DNA of 64,000 bases from JAXMDC01 sp046349035 (GTDB lineage Bacteria > Pseudomonadota > Alphaproteobacteria > Rhizobiales > Kaistiaceae), in assembly GCA_046349035.1 (NCBI GenBank), contig JAXMDC010000003.1, positions 124,001-188,000 on the forward strand, read 5' to 3'. The notes beneath the pieces were generated by a model that did not search any database, was not told the DNA's origin, and saw only the letters and a program-made list of their open reading frames with translations. Below, piece by piece: positions 34,373-42,520 of this stretch; within the stretch, counting starts at the first letter, position 1, and every line of letters begins with the position of its first letter. A program made the translations under genes and the position numbers.

Positions 34373-34410
34373 CCCCCTACCGCCCTGCCCGCACGTAGCC
34401 CCGCTCGACG
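34373..34410. repeat. Right direct repeat: resident cysNC 3' end
   Basis: This is the live 3' end of cysNC (codes for ERGYVRAGR, stop at 34377-34379), near-identical to 32348-32385. Together the copies bracket a 1987-base low-GC segment holding only the HD and nucleotidyltransferase genes. Confidence 0.9.
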
Positions 34411-36311
34411 AGGAAGCGGACCACCCGCTCGGCGAGGGCCTCGGGATCGGCGCCGGTGGTGTCCAGCGTCAGCTCGGGATCGACCGGCGGCTCGTAGGGC
34501 GAGTCGATGCCGGTGAAGTTCTTGATCTGGCCTTCGCGGGCGCGCTTGTAGAGGCCCTTGGGGTCGCGCGCCTCGGCGACCGCCAGCGGCGCCGCGACAT
34601 GGATCTCGACGAACTCGCCGGCCTCCAGGAGATCGCGGGCCATCGCCCGCTCGGCGCGGAAGGGCGAGATGAAGGACGCAAGCACGATCAGGCCGGCATC
34701 GACGAAGAGCTTGGCCGCCTCGGCGACGCGGCGGATGTTCTCGACGCGGTCGGCGTCGGTGAAGCCGAGGTCGCGGTTGAGGCCGTGGCGGACATTGTCG
34801 CCGTCGAGGAGATAAGTGTGCTGGCCCATGACGTGGAGCTTCTTCTCCACGAGGTTAGCGATGGTCGACTTGCCGGCGCCGGAAAGGCCGGTGAACCAGA
34901 GGAGGCACGGCCGCTGGCCCTTGGCCTCGGCGCGCGCCGCCTTGTTCACCGAGAGCGCCTGCCAATGGATGTTGGTGGCGCGGCGAAGGCCGAAGCGGAT
35001 CATCCCGGCGGCGACGGTGGCATTGGAATAGCGGTCGATGAGGATGAAGGAGCCGGTGGTGCGGTTCTGCTCGTAGGGGTCGAAGGCGATCGGCTCGGCG
35101 AGCGAGAGGTTGACGAGGCCGATGTCGTTGAGCGCCAGGGTCTTGGCCGCCAGCGGCTTGAAGTCCTCGATGTCGACGCGGTGCTTCAGATCGCTGACGG
35201 CGGCGCCGACGGTGCGGGTCGCGGCCTTGAGGAGATAGGGCCGGCCGGGCAGCATCGGCTCCTGCGCCATCCAGATGACGTGCGCGGCAAGCTGGTCGGA
35301 GACCTCAGGCCGCTCCTCCGGCGGGACCAGAATGTCGCCGCGCGAGACGTCGATCTCGCGGTCGAGGGTCAGCGTCAGCGCGGCGCCGGCCGCCGCCTCG
35401 GCTAGGTCGCCGTCGGCGGTGACGATGCGGGTGAGGCGCGCCGCCTCGCCGGTGCGGGCGACGACCAGGCTCTCGCCGGCCTTGGCGGCACCGCTGGCGA
35501 CGGTGCCGGCATAGCCGCGGAAGGAGAGGTCGGGCCGGTTAACCCATTGCACGGGAAAGCGAAAGGGGAAGGCCGCCTCGCCGCCGACCTCGACGGTCTC
35601 GAGGTGCTTGAGGAGGGTTGGGCCCTTGAACCAGGGCGTCCGATCGCTGGCGGCGATGACGTTGTCGCCGAAGCGGGCGGAAAGCGGGATCGCGACGCGG
35701 CTCTGAAAGCCGAGGTCGGCGGTGAACGCCTCGAAGTCGGCGAGGATCTTGGCAAAGACCGCCGCGTCGAAGCCGACGAGGTCGATCTTGTTGACGGCAA
35801 GGACGACGTGGCGGATGCCGAGGAGCGAAGCGATATAGGCGTGGCGGCGGGTCTGGGTGAGGATGCCTTTCCGCGCATCGGTCAAGAGGATCGCCAGGTC
35901 GGCGGTCGAGGCACCGGTCGCCATGTTGCGGGTGTACTGCTCATGGCCGGGCGTGTCGGCGACGATGAAGCGGCGGCTCTCGGTGGCGAAATAGCGATAG
36001 GCGACGTCGATGGTGATGCCCTGCTCGCGCTCGGCTTCCAGGCCATCGACCAGGAGGGCGAAGTCGATGTCCTCGCCAACGGTGCCGTACTTCTTGGAGT
36101 CGCGCTCCAGGCTCGCCAGCTGGTCGTCGAACAGGCGCTTGGTGTCGTAGAGCAGGCGGCCGATCAGCGTCGACTTACCGTCGTCGACGCTGCCGCAGGT
36201 CAGGAAGCGGAGGAGGCTCTTGCCGCCGCCGTTGAGGTCGAGGGCGGAGGCGGTGATGGTGGCGGCAGTCGGGGTGGCGGCAGGGCCATTGTCGCGGGCC
36301 ATGTCAGACAC
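34377..36311 (-). CDS. cysNC: Bifunctional sulfate adenylyltransferase subunit 1 / APS kinase
   Basis: Fusion of CysN GTPase and CysC kinase, 644 residues. The N-terminal GTPase has GSVDDGKSTLIGRLLYDTK, switch ADTPGHEQYTRNM and specificity motif NKID. With CysD it makes adenosine 5'-phosphosulfate from sulfate and ATP, driven by GTP hydrolysis. From about residue 450 comes the APS kinase: FTGLSGAGKSTIAN and DGDNVRHGLNRDLGF, making PAPS. This NodQ-like fusion is common in Proteobacteria. cysD lies 126 bases upstream on the same strand. Its 3' end served as an insertion point. Confidence 0.96.
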   Translation of the reverse strand: MSDMARDNGPAATPTAATITASALDLNGGGKSLLRFLTCGSVDDGKSTLIGRLLYDTKRLFDDQLASLERDSKKYGTVGEDIDFALLVDGLEAEREQGITIDVAYRYFATESRRFIVADTPGHEQYTRNMATGASTADLAILLTDARKGILTQTRRHAYIASLLGIRHVVLAVNKIDLVGFDAAVFAKILADFEAFTADLGFQSRVAIPLSARFGDNVIAASDRTPWFKGPTLLKHLETVEVGGEAAFPFRFPVQWVNRPDLSFRGYAGTVASGAAKAGESLVVARTGEAARLTRIVTADGDLAEAAAGAALTLTLDREIDVSRGDILVPPEERPEVSDQLAAHVIWMAQEPMLPGRPYLLKAATRTVGAAVSDLKHRVDIEDFKPLAAKTLALNDIGLVNLSLAEPIAFDPYEQNRTTGSFILIDRYSNATVAAGMIRFGLRRATNIHWQALSVNKAARAEAKGQRPCLLWFTGLSGAGKSTIANLVEKKLHVMGQHTYLLDGDNVRHGLNRDLGFTDADRVENIRRVAEAAKLFVDAGLIVLASFISPFRAERAMARDLLEAGEFVEIHVAAPLAVAEARDPKGLYKRAREGQIKNFTGIDSPYEPPVDPELTLDTTGADPEALAERVVRFLVERGYVRAGR

Positions 36312-36317
36312 TCCCCT

Positions 36318-36420
36318 GCCCGCTCGTACCGGCGAAAGCCGGTATCCAGTTGAAACGCTCCTCGCCGGCCGAGGCTGCGCTACGAGTCTGGGCTCCGGCC
36401 TTCGCCGGGGTGAGCGGAGA
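36318..36420. repeat. Inverted pair of palindromic repeats between cysD and cysNC
   Basis: Two copies of a short element face each other: CCGGCGAAAGCCGGTATCC near 36329 and, inverted, GGCTCCGGCCTTCGCCGGGG near 36390-36410. Each copy is itself a small hairpin (CCGGC-GAAA-GCCGG type). They fill most of the cysD-cysNC gap, so they would lie inside the operon mRNA. This extragenic palindrome type is common in Alphaproteobacteria. Confidence 0.7.
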
Positions 36421-36437
36421 TGGGTTTCTCGCGGCCA

Positions 36438-37343
36438 TCAGAAGTAGCCCTCGCGCTTCTTCTTCTCCATCGAGCCGGCCTCGTCGTGATCGATCAGGCG
36501 GCCCTGGCGCTCGGAGGTCTTGGCGCGGAACATCTCGTCGACGATCTCTTCCAGCGTCGTGGCGTTCGACTCGACGGCGGCGGTGAGCGGGTAGCAGCCG
36601 AGCGTCCGGAAGCGGACGCGGCGCGTCTCCAGCGTCTCGCCAGGGAGGAGGCGCATCCGCTCGTCGTCGGCCATGATCAGCTGGCCGCCTCGCCGCACCA
36701 CCGGGCGGTCGGCGGCGTAATAGAGCGGCACGATCGGGATTTTCTCGGCGCGGATGTATTCCCACACGTCGAGTTCGGTCCAGTTGGAGAGCGGGAAAAC
36801 GCGGATCGATTCCCCGGCCTTCACCCGCGTGTTGTAGAGCGACCAAAGCTCGGGGCGCTGGTTCTTGGGGTCCCAGACATGGCCTGACGTGCGGAATGAA
36901 AAGACCCGCTCCTTGGCGCGGCTCTTCTCCTCGTCGCGCCGGGCGCCGCCGAAGGCGGCGTCGAAGCCGTAGCGGTCGAGGGCCTGTTTCAGCGCCTCGG
37001 TCTTCATCACCTGGGTGTAGACATTGGAGCCGTGGTCGAAGGGATTGATGCCGCGATTCAGTCCCTCCTGGTTGGTGTAGACGATGAGCTTGAGGCCGAG
37101 GCGCCGCGCGGTCTCGTCGCGGAAGGCGATCATGTCGCGGAACTTCCACGTGGTGTCGATGTGCATGAAGGGGAACGGCGGCGGCGCCGGATAGAACGCC
37201 TTCACCGCCAGGTGCAGCATGACCGAGGAGTCCTTGCCGATCGAATAGAGCATGACCGGGTTGGCAAAGGTCGCCGCCACCTCGCGCATGATGAAAATCG
37301 CTTCCGCCTCGAGACGGCGCAGGTGTGAGAGCGGGGCGGTCAA
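36438..37343 (-). CDS. cysD: Sulfate adenylyltransferase subunit 2
   Basis: ATP sulfurylase catalytic subunit forming adenylyl sulfate with CysN. It belongs to the adenine-nucleotide alpha-hydrolase (PP-loop) family: the pyrophosphate motif is YSIGKDSSVMLHLA, followed by FMHIDTTWKFRDM and GINPFDHGSNVYTQVMKTEA. The C-terminal RFRTLGCYPLTAAVESNA and SERQGRLIDHDEAGSMEKKK are standard for CysD. 301 residues, first gene of the cysD-cysNC unit. A 478-base gap rich in repeats lies upstream. Confidence 0.96.
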   Translation of the reverse strand: MTAPLSHLRRLEAEAIFIMREVAATFANPVMLYSIGKDSSVMLHLAVKAFYPAPPPFPFMHIDTTWKFRDMIAFRDETARRLGLKLIVYTNQEGLNRGINPFDHGSNVYTQVMKTEALKQALDRYGFDAAFGGARRDEEKSRAKERVFSFRTSGHVWDPKNQRPELWSLYNTRVKAGESIRVFPLSNWTELDVWEYIRAEKIPIVPLYYAADRPVVRRGGQLIMADDERMRLLPGETLETRRVRFRTLGCYPLTAAVESNATTLEEIVDEMFRAKTSERQGRLIDHDEAGSMEKKKREGYF

Positions 37344-37543
37344 AAGCGCGGACTCCAGGGGACGGGCGGTGGTGGCGCCGAATAGCGGCGGGCGCTCCGG
37401 GCGCGGCCGGATCGGCGGGGCAAGCTATGCTGCGGCGCCGCCGCGCTCAAGGCGCGAAGGGCGCCGATTCACCGCCGCGCGTGGGCGGTTTTTGCGTAGG
37501 GGCGGCGCGTGGCGGAAGGAAAGTTCGCGGGGGGCTCCGGCTT

Positions 37544-37723
37544 CCTCTCCCCCTGCGGGAGAGGGCTTTTCCTCTTGGCGACCCCCGACTTGATCGGGGG
37601 AGGCTAGAGGAGAAGGGTGAGGGGTGGCGCGACGCGGACGATCTTCACACTGGCGGACCCCTCACCTGGCTGCGGCTAAGCGCTTCGCGCTAAGCCTCGC
37701 GTCCTCTCCCGCAAGGGGAGAGG
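37544..37723. repeat. Mosaic interspersed repeat (copy 1)
   Basis: A composite of hairpins in a fixed order: a CTCTCCC...GGGAGAG hairpin, TTTTCCTCTTGGCGA facing TAGAGGAGAAGGGTGAGG, then CCCCTCACC, a palindrome around TAAGCGCTTCGCGCTAAG, and a final CCTCTCCCGCAAGGGGAGAGG hairpin. The same composite recurs at 54946-55115 and in part at 56608-56990. It fills much of the gap 37344-37821; the rest shows no gene. It can be mistranslated as peptides such as KRFALSLASSPARGE, a known annotation trap. Confidence 0.85.
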
Positions 37724-37821
37724 ACGGGGGCGCCAGGCCTCGCGTCACCTCCCGGCCCGCCGCCCGCCCCCCGCTTGACGCGCTAGATGGCGTCTGGCCA
37801 GGGTCCGACAAGGGGAGGACC

Positions 37822-38475
37822 ATGACGCCGACATCGCCTTTTGCGCGGCTCGCGCGTTTCACTGTCGTCGGCGCCATCATCGTCGCGCCGGCGATCCTGT
37901 TGTGGCTCGCGCTGGGGTTCGTTTTCCGGCAACTGCTGGCGATCGGCAGGCCGGCGGCGAGCGCGCTCGCCGCGTTCCTCGCCCCCGGCTCGCCCGCCGC
38001 GGCGGCGATCCTGGCGAACGAGTATCTCCTCTCGGCGCTGACCGCGGTCGTCGTCCTTGCCGCCCTCTGCGGGCTCGGCTTTCTCACCACCCGCGTCGTC
38101 TGGCAGCAACTGGTGCGCCGGTTCGAGTCACTGCTCGCCAAGCTGCCGCTGGTCCATGCGCTCTATCGCGCGGTGAAGGGCCTGTTCGTGCTGACCGGCG
38201 TGTCGGCCGAGGGCGAGACGCGCGTCGTTCTCGTCGAGGACAAGTCGATCGGCCTCGTCACCCGCACGCTGACCGACGCGCGCAGCGGCGAACGGCTCGC
38301 CGTCGTCTTCGTGCCGAGCGCTCCCAACCCGACCGCCGGCGCGATCCGGATCGTGCCCGAGCGCGCCCTGGTCGCGACCGGCTGGAGCCTGGAAGAGGCG
38401 ATGACGCTGCTCGTCACCGGCGGCGGCGTCGCGCCGGACGAGATCGCCGCCAGACCGGACAAGCCGACGCCCTGA
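37822..38475 (+). CDS. DUF502 membrane protein
   Basis: 217 residues. The start MTPTSPFARLARF follows GGGGAGG; the longer open frame upstream is repeat sequence. Two membrane helices appear: FTVVGAIIVAPAILLWLALG and ALTAVVVLAALCGLGFLTT. The soluble C-terminal part (VHALYRAVKGLFVLTG; FVPSAPNPTAGAIRIVP) carries the P-T-x-P-N-P-T-x-G motif of DUF502 proteins. Function is unknown; membership is clear. Confidence 0.88.
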   Translation: MTPTSPFARLARFTVVGAIIVAPAILLWLALGFVFRQLLAIGRPAASALAAFLAPGSPAAAAILANEYLLSALTAVVVLAALCGLGFLTTRVVWQQLVRRFESLLAKLPLVHALYRAVKGLFVLTGVSAEGETRVVLVEDKSIGLVTRTLTDARSGERLAVVFVPSAPNPTAGAIRIVPERALVATGWSLEEAMTLLVTGGGVAPDEIAARPDKPTP

Positions 38476-38509
38476 GCGGCCTTGGGTCGGCGAACGCCGC
38501 GGGTCGCCC

Positions 38510-38541
38510 GGTTCCTCCCCCGCTTCGCGGGTGAGGAGCCT
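38510..38541. repeat. REP-like hairpin
   Basis: GTTCCTCCCCCGC facing GCGGGTGAGGAGC with a TTC loop. It has the same consensus as the hairpins at 3764-3787 and 60097-60300. It lies between the DUF502 gene and the ArsR operator and has no T-run. Confidence 0.6.
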
Positions 38542-38571
38542 GCCCCCTTGCCATCGTCGGTCTAGGCCATC

Positions 38572-38597
38572 TATACTGAACCACATGGTTCAGTATA
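38572..38597. promoter_or_regulatory. Perfect 26-bp palindromic operator spanning the ArsR start codon
   Basis: TATACTGAACCA (38572-38583), CA, TGGTTCAGTATA (38586-38597). The start ATG (38585-38587) sits at the centre. An operator here would block transcription initiation or early elongation and implies a leaderless or nearly leaderless mRNA. It is inferred to be the autorepressor site of the ArsR-family protein. Confidence 0.85.
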
Positions 38598-38947
38598 CCA
38601 ACCCCCGCCTCGACACGTCTTTTGCCGCGCTGTCCGACGCGACGCGGCGCGGCGTGTTGGAGCGGCTCGGCCGGGCCGACGCTTCGATCGGCGACCTTGC
38701 CGCGACGTTCCGCATGACCCTCACCGGCATGAAAAAGCACGTCGCCGTGCTGGAGCAGGCGGGGCTGGTCACGACGCAGAAGATCGGGCGGGTGCGGACC
38801 TGCCGGCTCGGCCGGAGCGCGCTTGCCGCGGAGGCGGCGTGGATCGAGCGCTACCGCCAGATGTGGGACGCGCGCTTCGAGGAACTGGACGCGGTGGTCG
38901 AGGAATTGCAACGCAAGGAGAAAGCCGATGGACGCAAGAAGCGATAG
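38585..38947 (+). CDS. ArsR-family winged-helix repressor
   Basis: 120 residues: MVQYTNPRLDTSFAALSDAT at the start, then RRGVLERLGRADASIGDLAA and the recognition helix region FRMTLTGMKKHVAVLEQAGL, typical of metal-independent ArsR/SmtB regulators paired with AHSA1/SRPBCC proteins. No metal-binding Cys cluster is seen. Its start codon lies inside a perfect palindrome and its end overlaps the SRPBCC gene by 20 bases, so repressor and effector gene are coupled. Confidence 0.9.
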   Translation: MVQYTNPRLDTSFAALSDATRRGVLERLGRADASIGDLAATFRMTLTGMKKHVAVLEQAGLVTTQKIGRVRTCRLGRSALAAEAAWIERYRQMWDARFEELDAVVEELQRKEKADGRKKR

Positions 38948-39440
38948 CCGGCCCGCGCCAGCGAAAAGCCGGACCAGCGTGGAACGGACCTCCGATCGCG
39001 AACTGGTGGCGACGCGCACCATCAACGGCCCGCCGCGCCTCGTCTTCGAGGCCTGGACCAAGCCGGAGCTGTTCAAGCGCTGGTGGGTGCCGAAGTCGCT
39101 CGGGCTGACGCTCCTCGCCTGCGAGTTGGACGTTCGGGTCGGCGGACGGTACCGCTTGACCTTCAGCCATCCGGCGGCGCCCGAGCCGGTGGACTTCTTC
39201 GGCCGCTACCTCGAAGTCGTGCCGCATTCGCGGCTCGTCTGGACTAACGAAGAAGGCGGCGAAACCGGGCAGGTCACCACCGTCACCTTCGCGGAGAAGG
39301 CCGGCAAGACGCTGCTCGTCGTGCGCGACCTCTACCCCTCCAAGGCGGCGCTCGACGAAGCGATCGCCTCGGGCAGCACGGGTGCGTGGCCGGAGCAGCT
39401 CGATGCACTGGAGGCGTTGCTTCCCAGCCTCGGCGCGTGA
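38928..39440 (+). CDS. SRPBCC/AHSA1-family ligand-binding protein
   Basis: 170 residues with the helix-grip fold of AHSA1-like proteins: ELVATRTINGPPRLVFEAWT, then KRWWVPKSLGLTLL, VGGRYRLTF, FFGRYLEVVPHSRLVWTNEE and the C-terminal helix WPEQLDALEALL. Genes of this kind are nearly always downstream of an ArsR regulator, as here. They probably bind a small hydrophobic molecule. Start MDARSDSRPAP, read from within the ArsR gene end. Confidence 0.87.
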   Translation: MDARSDSRPAPAKSRTSVERTSDRELVATRTINGPPRLVFEAWTKPELFKRWWVPKSLGLTLLACELDVRVGGRYRLTFSHPAAPEPVDFFGRYLEVVPHSRLVWTNEEGGETGQVTTVTFAEKAGKTLLVVRDLYPSKAALDEAIASGSTGAWPEQLDALEALLPSLGA

Positions 39441-39462
39441 GCGGGCGTGCGGCTTCGGCGCC

Positions 39463-40044
39463 CTAGCGCGCCGGCAGGACCGTTACGTTCCAGAGGCGGA
39501 GGTCGGCGGGCGTCAGCCAGTCGATCTGGTCCGGCGGGGTGCGCTGCATCTTGTCGATGATCGGGCCGGGCAGCCCCATGAGGACGGCGAGCTTGACGAT
39601 CTCGCCATCGGCGATAACGCGGGCCGAAAGAGTCTGGGCTCCGCGGGCTGCGGAACTGCTGTGGACGCCGATCTTGGCATCGGCCGCTGCGGCGCGCGCG
39701 CTCGCCGCTCCGAAAATCAGCGTGCATGCCGAAGCGCAAGTCGCGCCGCTGGGCACTAGCGCAATCCACGGCGACGGCAGCAAGTTGACCAGGGCGGCGG
39801 TCTCTCTCACCACCCCACCGGGGCTGTCCAGGGCGAGGACGCCGACCCGCTCGTTCGGCGCCAGCGTGGCAAGGACGGATGCCAGCCGCTCGGCGTCCCC
39901 GATCTCGATCGGCCCGGCGAGAACGATCATGACTTCAGCGCCAGAGCCGAACCGCGAGAACTGCGCGGCATCGGCCGGAAAGGCTGCGGCGCCAATCGCG
40001 AGGAACGCACCTGCCCCGGCCGCCCAGCGAAGAAGATTGCCCAT
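39463..40044 (-). CDS. Exported ClpP-fold protein (COG3904-like)
   Basis: 193 residues with a signal peptide ending AFPADAAQ. The body has the ClpP/crotonase fold landmarks: LDSPGGVVRETAALVNLL (oxyanion region), then GATCASACTLIFGAA, where the Ser is the candidate nucleophile, and IGVHSSSAA with a candidate His. This fits predicted periplasmic serine peptidases of the COG3904 group. Proteolysis is not proven. It is convergent with the SRPBCC gene. Confidence 0.78.
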   Translation of the reverse strand: MGNLLRWAAGAGAFLAIGAAAFPADAAQFSRFGSGAEVMIVLAGPIEIGDAERLASVLATLAPNERVGVLALDSPGGVVRETAALVNLLPSPWIALVPSGATCASACTLIFGAASARAAAADAKIGVHSSSAARGAQTLSARVIADGEIVKLAVLMGLPGPIIDKMQRTPPDQIDWLTPADLRLWNVTVLPAR

Positions 40045-40123
40045 CGAGTGGCCCCCAATCGACGGGGGGTAGATTAGCTGCCTCCGCACGCGGAAGTCGA
40101 GCCGCCACGGGCGGCCGGCCGCC

Positions 40124-40969
40124 CTATTTGGCGAAGGGATCGATCCCGGCGGTCGCGACGAACCAGGGGTTCAGCCAGGCTTTGCCTTCGCCGACGCCGT
40201 TGCGGGGGCCGTAGGCAAGCGGGGCGCCATCGAGGGCGAGGACGCGGCCGCCGGCCGCCGCGAGCACCGCGTCGCCGGCGGCGGTGTCCCACTGCCAGGT
40301 GTCGCCGAGGCGGGGGTAGAGGTCGGCCCGGCCGTCGGCGAGGGCGCAGAGCTTCTGCGAGGAACCGGCGGCGACGACCTCGGCGCCCTCGAAGCGGGCA
40401 ATGAAGGCGTCGGTCTCGGGGGTGCGATGCGAGCGGCTGGCGACGATGCCGAGGCGCTCCGGCGGCTTGCGGACGCGGATCGGGCGGCGGCGGCCGCTGG
40501 CGGTCTCGACGGCAAGCGCCCCGCCCCCGACCGTGCCGAGCCAAAGGCGGCTATCGGCCGGCGCCAGCACCAGGCCCATGACGGCGCGGCCGTCGCGGAC
40601 GAGGCCGATATTGACGGTGAAGTCCGGGCCGCCGCGGATGTAGTCCTTGGTGCCGTCGAGCGGATCGACCAGGAAAAAGGCATGGCCGACGCGGGGGATC
40701 CGGCCGGCGGCGGCCTCCTCCTCGGCGATCACCGGAATGTCGGGGGCGAGGCGGCGGAGGGCGGCGAGCAGGATCGCCTCGGAGGCGCGGTCGGCGGCGG
40801 TGACGGGCGAAGCGTCGGCCTTCAGCTCGACGGCGTTGCCGGCGGCGCGGGCGGCGAGGATCGCCTCGCCGGCAGCCAGCATCGCCGGCACCAGCGCCTC
40901 GGCAAGGGCGGTGTCGGCCTGGAGGGCGGGATCGGGCGGAATCGGCGGGAGCGGCACGGGCGCCGTCAT
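40124..40969 (-). CDS. cysQ: Inositol-monophosphatase-family enzyme, probable 3'(2'),5'-bisphosphate nucleotidase (CysQ-like)
   Basis: 281 residues, metal-dependent phosphatase. The motifs are VIAEEE (first metal carboxylate), LVDPLDGTKDYIRGGPDFT (the DPLDGT motif) and WQWDTAAGDAVLAAAGG (the WDxAAG motif). The KDYI after DPLDGT is characteristic of CysQ, which clears phosphoadenosine phosphate left by sulfotransfer. That fits the cysD/cysNC genes about 3 kb away. A SuhB-type activity is the alternative. Start MTAPVPLPP. Confidence 0.86.
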   Translation of the reverse strand: MTAPVPLPPIPPDPALQADTALAEALVPAMLAAGEAILAARAAGNAVELKADASPVTAADRASEAILLAALRRLAPDIPVIAEEEAAAGRIPRVGHAFFLVDPLDGTKDYIRGGPDFTVNIGLVRDGRAVMGLVLAPADSRLWLGTVGGGALAVETASGRRRPIRVRKPPERLGIVASRSHRTPETDAFIARFEGAEVVAAGSSQKLCALADGRADLYPRLGDTWQWDTAAGDAVLAAAGGRVLALDGAPLAYGPRNGVGEGKAWLNPWFVATAGIDPFAK

Positions 40970-41037
40970 AGCCGATGCCCCGGCGGAAGTCTGCACGCCG
41001 CGGGGGAGTTCGCGCGCGCAGCCGCGTCTCGCCCCGT

Positions 41038-41964
41038 TCAGGGGATCGCGACGCGGACGAGGCGTTGCGGTGCGGTGCCGCCGCGGGTCGGCCAATAAAC
41101 CCAATTGCCGTCGGCGCCGACCTGCGCGGAGGGGCCGCCCTGCACCGGCTCGGCGAGCTTGCTCACTTCGCCGGCGGCCGAGACGCGGTAGAGGACAGGG
41201 CCGGTGGTGAAATAGAGCGAACCGTCGCTGGCGACGTCGAAATCGTCGACGCGGATACCCTCCTCGACCTTGACCGGGCCGCCCTGCGGTTTGCCGTCGG
41301 CGCCAAGCTGGAGCTTGAAGACGCCGTTACGCGGGAAGGAGGAATAATAGACCCAGCCGTTCTTGACCTTGATGCCGTTGACGCCGATCGGGCTGTCCTT
41401 GCCTGGGGCCGAGGCGGCGTCGTCGTACCAGAGGTCGACCGATTTGGCGGCGACGTCGATGCGGTAGAGGCCGCCGGACGCGGAGTCGGTGGCGTAGTAG
41501 AGGCCGCGGCCGGCATAGGCGAGGCCGTTGAAGCCGACGCCCTTCTTGGCGGGGATGTCGGCGGTCACCTTGCCGGCGCTGTCGTAGACGACGATGTGCG
41601 TGTCGGTGTCGCCGAAATCGAAGAGCGTCCCCTGCCCGGCCGGATTGGGTTTGCGGAACGGCTTGGCGAAGGCGACGGTGGCGATCTCCCGCTCGCCGCA
41701 GGCAACGCCGAGGAGGTGCGCCGCTGCCGGGGCGGCAAACTCCGACACCGCGCCGTCGGCCGTCACCTTGAGCAGCTTATGGTCGTCGATGAGGGTGATG
41801 TAGAAGGCGCCGTCGGCCGCCTGGCAGAGGTTCTCCGTCCCGGCCGCCGAGGGAAGCGTAGCAAAGGTCTTCACCGCCGGGTGCTCCGGCGCTGCCGCCT
41901 GCGGCGCCTGGGCGGCGGCAGCGGTCGCGGCCAGGAAAGCGGCCAGCGTCATCGTCAGCCGCAT
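41038..41964 (-). CDS. Exported beta-propeller protein (SMP-30/gluconolactonase-like)
   Basis: About 308 residues with a signal peptide (MRLTMTLAAFLAATAAAAQA). The mature part consists of repeated four-stranded blades: GAFYITLIDDHKLLKVTADG, GLYYATDSASGGLYRIDVAA, GWVYYSSFPRNGVFKLQL and GSLYFTTGPVLYRVSAAGEV. This is the pattern of SMP-30/LRE/strictosidine-synthase-like propellers, in which a metal-dependent lactonase activity is common. An upstream ATG ten codons earlier is possible. Substrate is unknown. Confidence 0.78.
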   Translation of the reverse strand: MRLTMTLAAFLAATAAAAQAPQAAAPEHPAVKTFATLPSAAGTENLCQAADGAFYITLIDDHKLLKVTADGAVSEFAAPAAAHLLGVACGEREIATVAFAKPFRKPNPAGQGTLFDFGDTDTHIVVYDSAGKVTADIPAKKGVGFNGLAYAGRGLYYATDSASGGLYRIDVAAKSVDLWYDDAASAPGKDSPIGVNGIKVKNGWVYYSSFPRNGVFKLQLGADGKPQGGPVKVEEGIRVDDFDVASDGSLYFTTGPVLYRVSAAGEVSKLAEPVQGGPSAQVGADGNWVYWPTRGGTAPQRLVRVAIP

Positions 41965-42155
41965 TTGTCCCAGTCCTGCATTCGCAGCGCTCATGGCGGT
42001 CCGCTCCTTCGCGTGGTCGTCCTCGGCGAAGGCTAAGCGGCCCTAGGGCGTGAAGCAACGGAGCGCCGCGGCGGCAGGATGGCGGCAGCGGCCGGCCAAC
42101 CGCCCGCCGGCGTTGTCGGCTCCGGCGGCTTGCGCTATGACCTAGCCGACAGCGG

Positions 42156-42235
<80 letters not shown>

Positions 42236-42257
42236 GCTCTAGCGGCTGATATCTCTA

Positions 42258-42320
42258 GCGAATTCGATTTGGCCCCTCGCCGTTAGCGGCGGTTGCTGTG
42301 AAACCGCGGGCCGAATTCGC
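42258..42320. repeat. Inverted repeat downstream of the tRNA
   Basis: GCGAATTCG (42258-42266) faces CGAATTCGC (42312-42320), enclosing a small GCCG-TTAG-CGGC hairpin. It could be a processing or termination structure for the tRNA transcript, but no T-run follows. Nothing else is recognised between the tRNA and the hydrolase gene (42236-42520). Confidence 0.4.
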
Positions 42321-42520
42321 TCGCGTCGGCTCCGCCCGCCGGCATTGTCTTGGGGTGTCATTGCCGATGGGTTGGATTGGCTCCCGAAGGGGCTTGCCCG
42401 TTCGTCCTTCACAAAACCGGCGGCAGCGCCGCTCGGCGGCGGCCTGCACAAACGTGTCGCAAATGCCTCCGGCCGGGGAGGAGCGCTGTCCATAGCGGGC
42501 TCGTCATTGCCCTGCCGGCA

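Noticed and set aside
36318..36420. Riboswitch or attenuator between cysD and cysNC
   Set aside because: The structure is explained by two inverted copies of a dispersed palindromic repeat. No conserved riboswitch core is visible.
37624..37821. N-terminal extension of the DUF502 protein
   Set aside because: The extra residues come from a mosaic repeat that also occurs at 55 and 56.8 kb. The ATG at 37822 has a good ribosome binding site.
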